Below are positions 11,001 through 23,000 of a DNA stretch of 64,000 bases, one piece after another. The stretch is from Sceloporus undulatus (taxonomy: Eukaryota; Chordata; Lepidosauria; Squamata; Phrynosomatidae), in assembly GCF_019175285.1 (NCBI RefSeq), contig NC_056529.1, forward strand, positions 15,994,533 through 16,058,532, in the 5' to 3' direction. Made by a program: the position numbers and the translations under genes. Every line of letters starts with the position of its first letter. Within the stretch, counting starts at the first letter, position 1. Below the pieces are notes generated by a model. That model was not told the origin of the DNA and did no database searches. It worked only from the letters and a program-made list of their open reading frames with translations.

Positions 11001-14000
11001 TCTTCCTTGTAGATTCTGAAAGGAAAAGAAGAAAACCTGACAGGTTTTCTGGATCCTGGAAATTTTGGAGAAAGTTTGTAAGTATTAGACAACAATAGCA
11101 TCAAATTCTATAACTTTATGGTTGTAGAGGCCACTTTTTCTACTTCCAGAGCTTTTTTGTTTGTTTGTTTTTGGTTATAAAACATCTCAACGTTAAATTC
11201 TACTGGTTCTGTTCACTTCTCATTGCCATCACACCTCAGGGATTGCACTGTCAATGTTTCTTCAACCACTGTCTTGGTGAGGCTGCTTCTTATTACCCTA
11301 ATATACATGGTACTAATATTAGTGATTCTGATGAACCCCCTACATATGCTACAGCTAGAACAGTCTAATTTCCCCTGCTTTTGAGAGGTGGGGCTACAGC
11401 ATAGTCTTGTCATGGATGGTCATGCAGAATAATATGTGATACCAGATTGATCAGGGAGAATCATATCCTTGATCTCTGGCTTCTTCTATAGTAGCAGGGC
11501 CGGCGGGGGCTTATAAAAATCCCTGGCATTATGTCAGGTTAACATGATGCCAGATATGTTACCTTACCAGTAATATTTTGTAAAAGATCTTACAGAATGA
11601 GTTGAAACTTCATTACTATCTGAAGTGTTAACTTTTCTCATGATGAAAAACAAAGGACCTAAGAAAGACATTTTTACCATATTAGAGATTACGATTGTTT
11701 TGGAGCTCTTATAAATATTTATCATTAATCTGTTCAGTGTTCAAGATGAGCCTCTTTCTTTCTTTCTCCCCCTCCTGGTGCTGTAGAAAGAGCATCAACA
11801 AGGCCTACGAGGAGTACATATTGTCAGTTGGAAACCTAGATGAGCGGATATTTCTTGGTGAGGATGCTGATGAGGAAATAGGAACCTTGCGGAGGTGTTT
11901 AAACACAACTTCTGGAATGGAAACTAATGAAAGAGTGCAGGTCAAATATAATCTTCAGGAGCATTTTGAACGGGTGAGTACAGAATGGGTTTGTTTTGTG
12001 GCCTAGCACATCTCTCTGTGTAAATATTTCCTCCTTTTTATTTTATTCATCCTTAATAGCAGTGATTGCAGCAATTAGGTCACCGAAAATCAGAAGATTC
12101 CTGAATTTGACCTGTGGTCTTGCATTTGGGTTTCCTCAAGCAATTGCAGCAGCACTGATTTAATACTCTAGGATCTCACGAGGAACGCTGGACCATTCTG
12201 AAGAAGCCACATGTTGACTTCTGCCTGCACCAGTATTAACCATGAAAATCTAGGCTAATACTTCCATGAGGAGGGTCTGAACATCTAATTTTATTTTAGC
12301 GGTGTAGGGAGGATTTGTATTAGTATGGCTTCCATGCCAGTGAAGTAAAATAAGTCATGTCAACATGTTATTTCCCAAGAAGTTGTGTATGTTTTTCTAA
12401 GTTCTATAGAGGAAAGGTCGAATGCAGATGTAACAAACAGTTGGAACAATTTTCTGTCTTCCTGTCTATTAGCACAGTTTTAATTATTCCATATGATACA
12501 TTGACAGTTTCCAAACATGGCTTATGTAGCTTCTTAAGAAGAAGAGACAGGTACATTTTGATACAGCTTTGTATCCAAGGTAGAGAAGGAATCGTCCTGA
12601 GCCTCATAATGTTTGGAGTGATTTTTCTGAACTGAATCCTACAATTAAAATAAAAGAGATGGAAATATTTCCTTTATAGTAAGATGTTAATATGTTGGTT
12701 TGAAGCCTCTGTCACAGTGAGGAGATCTTTTCCATGGCACACTCTCTATATTGAATTAGCAATTTGAACAATCTCTTAATATCTGCTTAATATCTTAATA
12801 TCCTCAAACCAAAATAGATGCTCCACCTATAGACAGGAAGCATTCATGCTAAAGCTGTTGCTATGCTGCTGTAATACACTAGTCATTTCAGTTCTTGAAT
12901 ATCTTCCACATTGCTTTTGGTTAGGCAAAATCCTTTCGCATATCTACACCTCTTACTGCCCGGAAGTATGTAAAGGAGAGTGAAGCGTGTGTGAGCCCGA
13001 TTTCTATAGCCACGTACAACTTGACACGACTTCATACGATGCTGACAGGCTTGAAAAATGCCCCTAGTGAAAACCTGGAGCAAATTCTCAGGTCAGTAAG
13101 TCACTTGCTTGCAGCTTTAAAAACAATATGTAACACTGTATATAATAGAAAATGCTACAAGTCTGGGGCACATGTGGGTTGCATGGTTCAGTGTAAGTAA
13201 TCGCATTTGTGAAAGGATGCTTTATCTCAGCGGTGGTTTAGTGGTTAAGACGCCAGTTCTGACTGAAAGATCAGAAGGTTGGCAGTTTGAGGCCCAAGTG
13301 CCGCATGATGGGGTGAGCTCCTGTCACTAGTCCCACCCTCTGCCAACCTAGCAGTTCGAAAGCATGCAAATGCAAGTAGATAAATAAATACCACTTTGGT
13401 GGGAAAGTAACAGTATTCGGTGCAGTCTTGCTAGCCTCATGACCACTGGAGTCTTTGGACAACTGTGGTTCCTCGGCTTATTAATGGAGATGAACACCAC
13501 GCCCCTAAAACTGGTTACGACTAGACATTCATGTCAAGGACTACCTTTACCTTTATAGGAGTAGTATCTGCTTATAGCTGGCATTTAATGTACTGTGTGA
13601 TTTGGGGAAATCATTTTATTTGGGATCAGTGCAGTAATAATAGTAAACTTGCAAAATTTAACATAAAGGTTTCAGCCTTTCTTTTCAATAAACTTCCTAG
13701 AAAAGAGGATTAGATAAAAAATCAACATTCTTTTCTTCTTTAGTTTGGATATATTCATTGTTCATTTGCTCCTTGTCAGGTCATGCTCCAGGGATCCTTC
13801 CCTTTCAATTTCCAGTAGAGTGAAAGAAATGTATGAGATTTATTGTGAGAAGACCCAGGCTCAAAGAGATCCTGATCGCTTCTCCAAAGGTAAGACTGGA
13901 CTGTGTATGATGCTTAGTATGTGGATGTCTAGACAGCTACATCATTGGATATGGGATGTTCTGACTGAACTGATTCCTCTGGAAATCCTCTATGCAGTCT

Positions 14001-17000
14001 AGCTTGCAATTGTAGGTTTTATAGTTTGTTTGTTTGTTTGTTTCAAAGGGTTTACCAGTAATGATTGACATCTGGAATCAAAGAAAGCAAACTGGGTTTC
14101 GTGTAGCCTGCCTGCTTGTTTGCTTTCTCTTTCTTTCTGTAGCTGTTATAATTGCAATTAATGAAATAAAGCTCTAAGTCTAGCTTTTGAATTTCTTTCC
14201 ATAATATGAATAATGGACTCTTGCTTTCATTATTGCAGATGTTGTTGGAAAACACTTTCATCTGGCTGAGGTACTTTACTACAAAGTATTGGAATCTGTC
14301 ATTGAGCAAGAAAAGAAAAGGCTGGGTGACACTGACTTGTCTGTAAGTAAGTTCATCAGTAGTTTGCATAAATGTTCAAATTCTTTACTTTTAAAGTTAA
14401 AGCTGCTACAAGTCCCTCCCTCTCTGTTTTATTTTTTAAAACACTATTTTTAAAAAAAAAAAAAACCTTAATGTTTTAATAATGAACTGAAGCTGACTTT
14501 GCTGGCTATTATTATTTTTATTTTAGGCAATCTTGGAGCATGATGTGTTTCACAGATCTCTCATGGCCTGTTGCCTTGAGATAATTATTTACTCTTACAA
14601 GGCATTTGACAGTTTCCCATTCATCACAGATATATTTGATGTTCCTGCCTTTCACTTTTATAAGGTCAGTTTTGTTTTGTTTTTTACTTTCTGTACTAAA
14701 TTGCTAATAACTTGCATCTATTACATAAAGCAATGCATGCTAAGTATTAAAATGCATAATGTTTATTACAGGTGATAGAGATTCTAATTAGAGCAGAAGA
14801 TGGCCTTTGCAGAGAAGTGGTGAAACACCTCAATCACATTGAGGAACAAATTCTAGAGAGTCTGGCATGGAAAGTGGAATCTCCACTGTGGGACAAAATC
14901 AGAGAAAATGAAAATAAAGTTCCAACCTGTGAGGAGGTAAAATTTGAGGTTAATCTATTTCATAGTTGTTTCTTCAGTCCTTAGTAATTTATTCTGGATA
15001 GTTGCCTCTTAAATTGTAACAGAACCCTTTTGATAAAACAAGGAAATACATCGGACTGCATCTGAATCCTGATCTTGCTGATGTGGTTTATATGGAAACG
15101 TGTGCAATTCTGGAACACATGGCTCCATGTATTTCTGATTTGTTGTTGTTGTGTGCGTTTAAGTTTTTACTGACTTAGGGCAACCCTAAGGAGTACCTAT
15201 CACAGGGTTTTCTTGGTTAGATTTGTTCACAGGAGGTTTGCCATTGCCTTTCACTGAGGCTGAGAGGACGTGATTTGCTAAAGATCACCCAGTGAGTTTC
15301 ATGCCTGAGCTGGGAATCAAACTCTGGCCTCCAGAGTTGAAGTCCAGCACTCAGACGACTACACCACAATACTCTAATCACATTAAGAAGCAATAAATGG
15401 GACCTTCGGGTAGACAGTAGTTCCTTGAACCTGCAGTTCCTTCTCTCATGGTCAATTATCCTAAAAGGGAGATAACTATATATTAAAACCAAAGCAGTGA
15501 GGAATGGATGAATGAAACCTGGGAAGAGTACTTGTCAACCAGGCTACCCATATAGGCAAAGGCACACTTTCCTGGCTGAGTGTCTGTCACTGCTTTCTTA
15601 CTAAGTGCCAGTAAAGACCGGCATGAAAAGCTGGCTTCTAGCTGGCTTGGAAGTGTGGCATATGCACAGCGCATGCTCCCATGACACCCGGGAGCCAGCT
15701 TCTGGGCTCTCTAGTGGCACAATGTTTAGACACCGCATGCTGCAGGAGGTGGGAAAATCTGGCTTTTTGCTAGCTCAAAGAGGAGTGGCATTTTGTCACT
15801 TCTTTTTGCGTCAGCAAAAAGGCAGATTGGGGCCACAGCCCCAATCCAGTTTTCTCAGGGCAGCTTCAGGCCACTCCTTTCGGGTGGTCTGTTTTGCTCC
15901 TAAGACAGACAAACATACTGTACAGATAAAATTAAGAAAATTGGAAGGTGCATATTATGTTAAAAGCAAAGAAATTCTGTTCAGTTTGGCTGGTTCATAG
16001 GGATCCTTTGCAGTAGTTCATGGTTAAGTTGTAGGATTGTGTGTCCTCTCCTCCTTTTTCATGGGTTAAAAATCTTTCCTTTCACAAACTGTCATAATCA
16101 TTGCTAAATTATTATCTTCACATGTTTGAAGTTAACCAAGATTGCCCAAAATCTTGATTAGTAGACATGTTTTATCCATAGTTAATGCTAGATTAAGTTA
16201 TGATTTGAGGCAATTTTAATAAGCAGTGCTTTTCAATAGGACATAATAGCAAGCATTGGAAAGGTGTGAAGAATCTAAAGAGCAGTGGGGACAAAGGAGT
16301 AAACAAGCTCAAAGTATGCTCCTTTTAACAACTGATCCAAACTATAGACAGAACCATCAAAATAACTAGAATTTGTAATAAGTAAAGTGCAGTGCATTTT
16401 GTTCTATTTCTAGGTAATGCCATCTCAGTATTTTGAAAAGTCAAATGGAAACAGCATGACAAGTTCCCCTCTAACCCCAAGGAGACTAAATGAGGTCCGT
16501 GCTGAAACTGGAGCATTGGGAAAGGGTAAGAGTTAATGTCTCTAGAGAGAATGAGAAGTTGTTCATTGGGAAGAAATGTTAATCTCTGGCTCTAAATTGT
16601 CTTTTAATTACCAAGAAACATCACTTTTTTATTAAGTTGGCTGAATCTGTAGACAAGTTTGTAATAAGTGAAGACTATGTAGAAAGTACATATTGATGTC
16701 ATATCATACTATTAACTATTTGGGGTATCAAATGTTGTGTAGTAATTTTTGAGTAATATCTAAATTACCTTCTTCTGACATAAGACAAGGAGTGTCTTGT
16801 TTCAGTGTTTTCAGTGGTGACTACCAGTTCCTGGTGCACCCCTTTGTGGTAGTAAATGGTATTTACTAAGAAAAATAACAGCATAGATTCTCTGACTGGA
16901 ATATCATCTGATGCCTCTAGAAAGGATATTCATTTAATAAAAAAATCTTCATTAAATTTGCACTACAAATAATCTGATGCTTTCACCACATTTTAGTTTG

Positions 17001-20000
17001 CCCTTAGTTTGGTCTCTAGAGTGGGATTAACCTTTAATATGAAACTGCTGTGTATTGCATATAAGACTACTCCTCTTTCATTGCAGGCATTCCATCATCT
17101 CCAACCACCCTTTATGAGAGATACAGCTCTCCAACAAGTAACCCTACTAGAAGAAGACTGTTTGTTGATAACGACACTGCTACTGAAGCCAGTCGGACTC
17201 CTGTGAGGGTCTCCCAGCAGCCTGTGATCGCTACGATGCCGGTCCAGACCGTCTCCCCAGAATCCATACCTGTCACTCCAGTCCCTGGGCAAACATTAGT
17301 GACTGTAGCAACAGCAACTGTCACTGCAAATAACGGGCAGACTGTTACAATACCAGTACAAGGTAAGAAGGGCGGGTGTTTTGTGCTCAAAATACAGTTT
17401 TAATCGGCGATGAAAAAATAACCTCCTTGGTAGCTCCCAGGTGAGCATTGTAGGGAAATGGACAAAAAAGGAAATGGAAAAATAAAGGTGAATCTTGGAG
17501 CAGGAAGATACTGGTATGAAGCCTATAAGAATCTTTGAGCTGTAACATACAGCGCATTACAAACAGATTGACTTATTCAGGGAAACCTCATCCCTTTACT
17601 TGCAAAGCCTAAGCAGGTCTGCTAATGACTGGGGCTTTTTAGGGTCTCGCATTCATAGGGTTGCCATAAGTCAAAGCCACTTTGATGGCAAACAACAACA
17701 ATATTCAACACATTGCAGTTGACCCTAGGCACAGAAGCAGCAGCTCAAAACATTTTTTGGTATATTTTCTTCAGCGAGAATGCCATGGAGTAGCAATGTG
17801 AATAACTAATTCTGTGACTTTTTCAGTACTCCAACTGCTTTTAGTTCTTTTTCTCTATAGGAGTTAAATATATACAAATGATGATAATAAGAAGCTGTTG
17901 TTAGGCTGCCAACAGATACCTGGGCAAGGGGGGAAATGGTAGCAAGGGTTCTGTGGTTCTGAATGGCATCTGTCCCCCTTTCCTTCAACAAACTCTTGCC
18001 TTCATCTGAGTTCTTAATATGAATATTAATTAAAGAACATGAAAGTGGGAAAACATCCTTTCATGAGGTTGCCCTATGTAGGAGCACTCTCTCCTTATTG
18101 AAGGCATGAAAAGATTTATCTCTAGTATTCCTAACTATCTTATCATTCATTGTTTGTATAGACTGGATTAGTTTATAAGTTGGGAGAGAAAAAGAATCAG
18201 ATTGTATTCTATCTTCCTTGTAGTGTGTCATTAAAACAGACAAAGAGACAGTCTGTATTGGGGAGTGGGTGGGGGTGTGTGGATTAACTACCACAAGAGT
18301 AGCTACTTCTCCCCAACCCAGGCTACTGAAACTTGCATCCTTTTAAAAGGAACTTCATAACAGAGGCCAAGAGAAGTTGAGAAGGCATGCATAAATAAAT
18401 AATTAACCATGCAACCCATGTTAAACTTGGACTGCAATACTGGTGATGCATACTTTGGAATAAGGGCCATTTCTGAGTGGATAGGTACAGGTTACAGTTA
18501 CATTGTAAGTCTTTTGAAACTGATTTTTTTTTTTAGAGAGAGCCCATTCACACTATAGTCCTAAGCATCCTTGCTTAGAAGTGAGTCCCACAATGATAGA
18601 TTGGACATACAGCTTAGTTGGTACTTCCAGCCATAGTGTGTAGACCCCCCCCCCACAAACCTTGCTGTGTAAGTCCATTGTTACAAAGCACCAACAGGCC
18701 TTGTGGCACCTTAAAGACTAACAATCCTTACCTGTGCTTAAACCTGTTTGTACACATAGTATTTCCTCAATTGGCAAATTATTACACCTATAAGCAGATG
18801 GATAGATCGGGTGGAGGACTGTCATCAATGGTACTGAAGTACCTTTAATTTAATTCTTTCTGTGCACTCTTACAGGAATTGCTAATGAAAATGGAGGAAT
18901 AACATTCATTCCAGTCCAGGTGAACGTAACTGGACAGGCTCAGCCACTGTCCAGTTCCATCCCTCCTCTCAGTGCCCAGACGCTTGCTGGGACTCTGAGC
19001 CCCCAACAGATGGCTGGCACAGCCCTCCACTTACAAAGCCAGTTTCAGCAGATCCCTGTCTCTGGAGAACTGCGACAAAAACAGCAAATGGGCTGCAGTG
19101 GTGGTAAATCCCGGAAGACTGGCTCACTCATGCTCTTCTTTAGAAAGGTACATCAGTGTGGAAAATCAGATATATCACTCTATTTAGCTAAAAGTGCAAA
19201 TGTGGCTCCACTCTTGAGATCACAAGATGGGCATGATATGTTCAGATAATGTTTTTCTCTCTGAATGAATTGCCTTCTATAGTAAGCATTCAGTCCTCTC
19301 AAGTCAGTCTTCCTCAACCTGGTGTCCTTTATACATTCCACAAGTCTGTTCAGCACAGGCAATGGCCATTCTTATTTGCAGTGATAGATAAGAAGGTAGA
19401 GGTAGTTGTTCACATGTATGCAGAGTGTTATGCCACAGCTTCCTTATGTTTGTGTATCCACAAAGAAACCATCAGCCATGTGGGGAGCTATTGGGATTAC
19501 ATTCAAATTCAGAGGGAGACTCACACAGGCTGGAGATTCGAGAGTGTAGAAGTAATAGCCATAGGCTAGTTTTAACTATATCTTCTCCCTCCAATAGGTG
19601 TTTCACTTAGCAAGTGTCCGTCTGCGAGATCTCTGTCTTAAACTGGATATTTCTGATGAGCTGAGGAAGAAAATCTGGACGTGTTTTGAGTTCTCACTGG
19701 TGCAGTGCTCTGAGCTCATGATGGACCGGCATTTAGATCAGCTGTTAATGTGCGCCATATATGTAATATCAAAGGTAAAGCATCACAGAAAGTGTATCTG
19801 TCAAACTAAATAACCGAAAAGATGATAGTTCTAAACATTTTAAGGAGGGCTAACATTTATAGTTAAGTGCATTTCCCTCTTGCATTCTAGGTTACGAAAG
19901 ATGACACATCATTTCAGAACATCATGCGTTGTTATCGGACTCAGCCACAAGCTAAGAGCCATGTAAGGAAATTATGTTTAAACCATATCCATTCAGTGTG

Positions 20001-23000
20001 ATTTATTGGATTTTCTAGTAATTGGATATTTTTATAGTTTTTTATGGCTTTTTGGGTTATGAGGCCATGTTCTAGAAGAGTTTATTCCTGACGTTTCGCC
20101 AGCAGCTGTGGCTGACATCTTCAGAGAATGCTGGAATGAGTGGGGTATATATACTGTTGGATGAGAGGAGGTGATTTGCATGTTATTTGTTCTGTTGCAA
20201 ATCACCTCTCAACCAACAGTATATATATATACCCCAGCATTCTCTGAAGATGCCAGCCACAGCAGCTGACGAAACGTCAGGAATAAACTACTAGAACACA
20301 TCCTCATAGCTTGAAAAACCTAGAAAAAACTATGGATGCTGGCCATGAAAGCCTTCGACCTCGCACTGCATATTTTCATTCAAATATTTGGCTATTGCAA
20401 CATTTGTACAATATAAATATTACATTATTAAGATTTTAGACAACTTTCTAGTTTCAAAAGCTGAGACCTTACATCAATTGTGGAGTTACACATTGACTGT
20501 GCTACACAATCCTTATGTTAAATGGCAATGGTGAGGAAATGGGCACATGTCAAATGTACAACTGCAAATCCACTCCTGAAAATTATAACTGATTGTAGAC
20601 AGTCCATGTAGGGGGGAGAGAGAATGTGTTGCTGTTTCTATAAAAGAACTTACAGTACTGTGTAAGACACCATTTGTTGGTATTTGTCCAGAGAGTAATT
20701 CTTCATTAATATATTTATTTATTTTTACTTTTTGAAGGTATATCGTAATGTCTTGATAAAAGGCAGAAGACAAAGGTATTCAAGCAATGGTGAGAGCAAC
20801 AATCAACAAAATTCCCCCACAGAGAGAAATAAGGATAGAAGTAAGTGGTTATAGTCAGCCTTCCATATCTACAGCTTAAAAATATATATTTTTAAAAATA
20901 TATATTCCAAAAAGCAAACTTTGATTTTGTCATTTTATATAAGGGACACCATGTTAATATGCCACTGTGTATAATGGGGCTTGAGCATCCACAAATTTTG
21001 GTATCCATTGGAACCAAACCCCAGCAGATACCATGTATGCCAGTGAACCCTTTCATGATTACTATACTAGATAATGAACAAATAATATGGAATTTAGCAT
21101 ATAGCTACCTTGAGTGGCAGGCTGAATTAACATGAGATGAAGAGATTACACTCAGCACTGAATGAGGAAAGCTTTCAGATAAATTTGGTATAAGCAGGGA
21201 GAGAGAGAAAGAGGTGCAGGGAGTCGATGAGAACAAAAGGTTAATAGTGTAATTGGTTTTAGCTCAGGTGATGTTTGGTAGTTCTGCTAGTGCATAATAA
21301 AAGGTGTGATATGTTTGCTCATATGATTTAACAGATCTCTTAATTATGCTTTCCTAGCAAGCAGAGATTCCAGCCCAGTGATGAGATCAAGTAGCACCCT
21401 GCCAGTACCACAGCCCAGCAGTGCCCCCCCTACTCCAACACGCCTGACTGGGGCCAACAGCGATATGGAGGAGGAAGAACGTGGCGACCTGATTCAGTTT
21501 TACAATAATGTCTACACTGACCGAATCAAAGACTTTGCCCTAAAGTACTCCTCAGACAATGGAGTAAGTTACCTTTCCTCCTCATGAATGACTTAATTTG
21601 AATTCACCTGCAGAGAATCAGTTTTGTTCTTGAAGTCTATGGCAGTGAGGTGGAGTTTAAAACCTGTCTAGTAGTACTGTACTACCATTAGATCTTTTCA
21701 GTAAGATCTGTAGCTCACTAATGATACATTTAAATAGTTTTAGTTGGGACTTATAGGTGACAAGGTGCTATTTCATCATCATCTCATCTAAATCCATCAT
21801 ATAGTAAAACATTAATGAATAACAATCTGACTTAAGTTGTTTATTTGGGTGGATACTAATTAATGAAAAATCCTTATGGTTTAATTGTTTACACCTAAAT
21901 AGCCATGTTTATCTGCTAGGGCTTCTGCAGTAGAACAGGTAGACAAAGCATACCTTTTTGGGGCTCCAACTCCTATGACTGGCTGAAATTTCAGTCCAGT
22001 AGGACCAGCAAAGAGACATTTTGCCCACACAGGTACAAACAATGGATTTATGGGGGACTCTAGTAGCATGATGAAGTGGACTGTATTCCACATGAGTTTA
22101 TACCACATTGAATGGTATATGATGCTTTTACTGCAACAGTCCCTCTGAAATTTGATGCAGTTAAACACAAATCCACTCTGGTTTTGAGATGGTGAATCTG
22201 TGATGAAGTCACAGAGTCCTGAATAGATTTCATAGTAGTTTATTATCTGCTGTCCCATGAGTTGTGCCAGCTTTACCAAAGCAAAAACTGAAGTATAATG
22301 CAAATTGCTATAGTATGTAGTTTTGTGTGGTTCACCACAATACCTTTCTGTCTTCTGTCGATAGGCATAGATTTATTGTGTTGCCTTTCTGTGCCTAGGG
22401 TGAAGCTCCACCCCTGTCTCCATATCCTTTTGTAAGAAGTGGCTCACCACGCAGAATACAATTGTCTCAGAACCACAAAATTTACATCTCGCCTCACAAA
22501 AATGAGTCTGCTTTGTCTCCACGTGAAAAAATATTCTACTATTTCAGCAGCAGTCCATCAAAGGTAAGTACTGATGGCTGGTCTCAATTCTGATCTTCTG
22601 GAAGAGATTTGACAGCTGGATACACTGTCTGAATTTAAAATAGCATTAAAGGCCAGTCTCTTCTTGCGATCCTGATTATTTTTAAATTATGAGTTTTAAT
22701 GTGTTGGTTGTATGTTACTTTACCTGCTTCGTTCCATAGAGAGAGGTAGGTAAGAAATACTGTCTTAAAGGTTAAAGTTACAATGTAGATAGCTTAGTAA
22801 TTTATCTTGCCCTTTGATATTGCTTAAGGGTTCTTAGTTTTGTGCATTTGAAAACCCTTTATTTTGTTCTTATTTTGGCAGGGTTTAATATATGTCAGAA
22901 TCTAAGAAATATTCAAATTAGCTTTGTCTGTAAAAGTTCAGAAATTGGGGCAGAACTGGTTTACTTTTGTTTGAGATTAGCGATGAGGCTAAAATATCAG

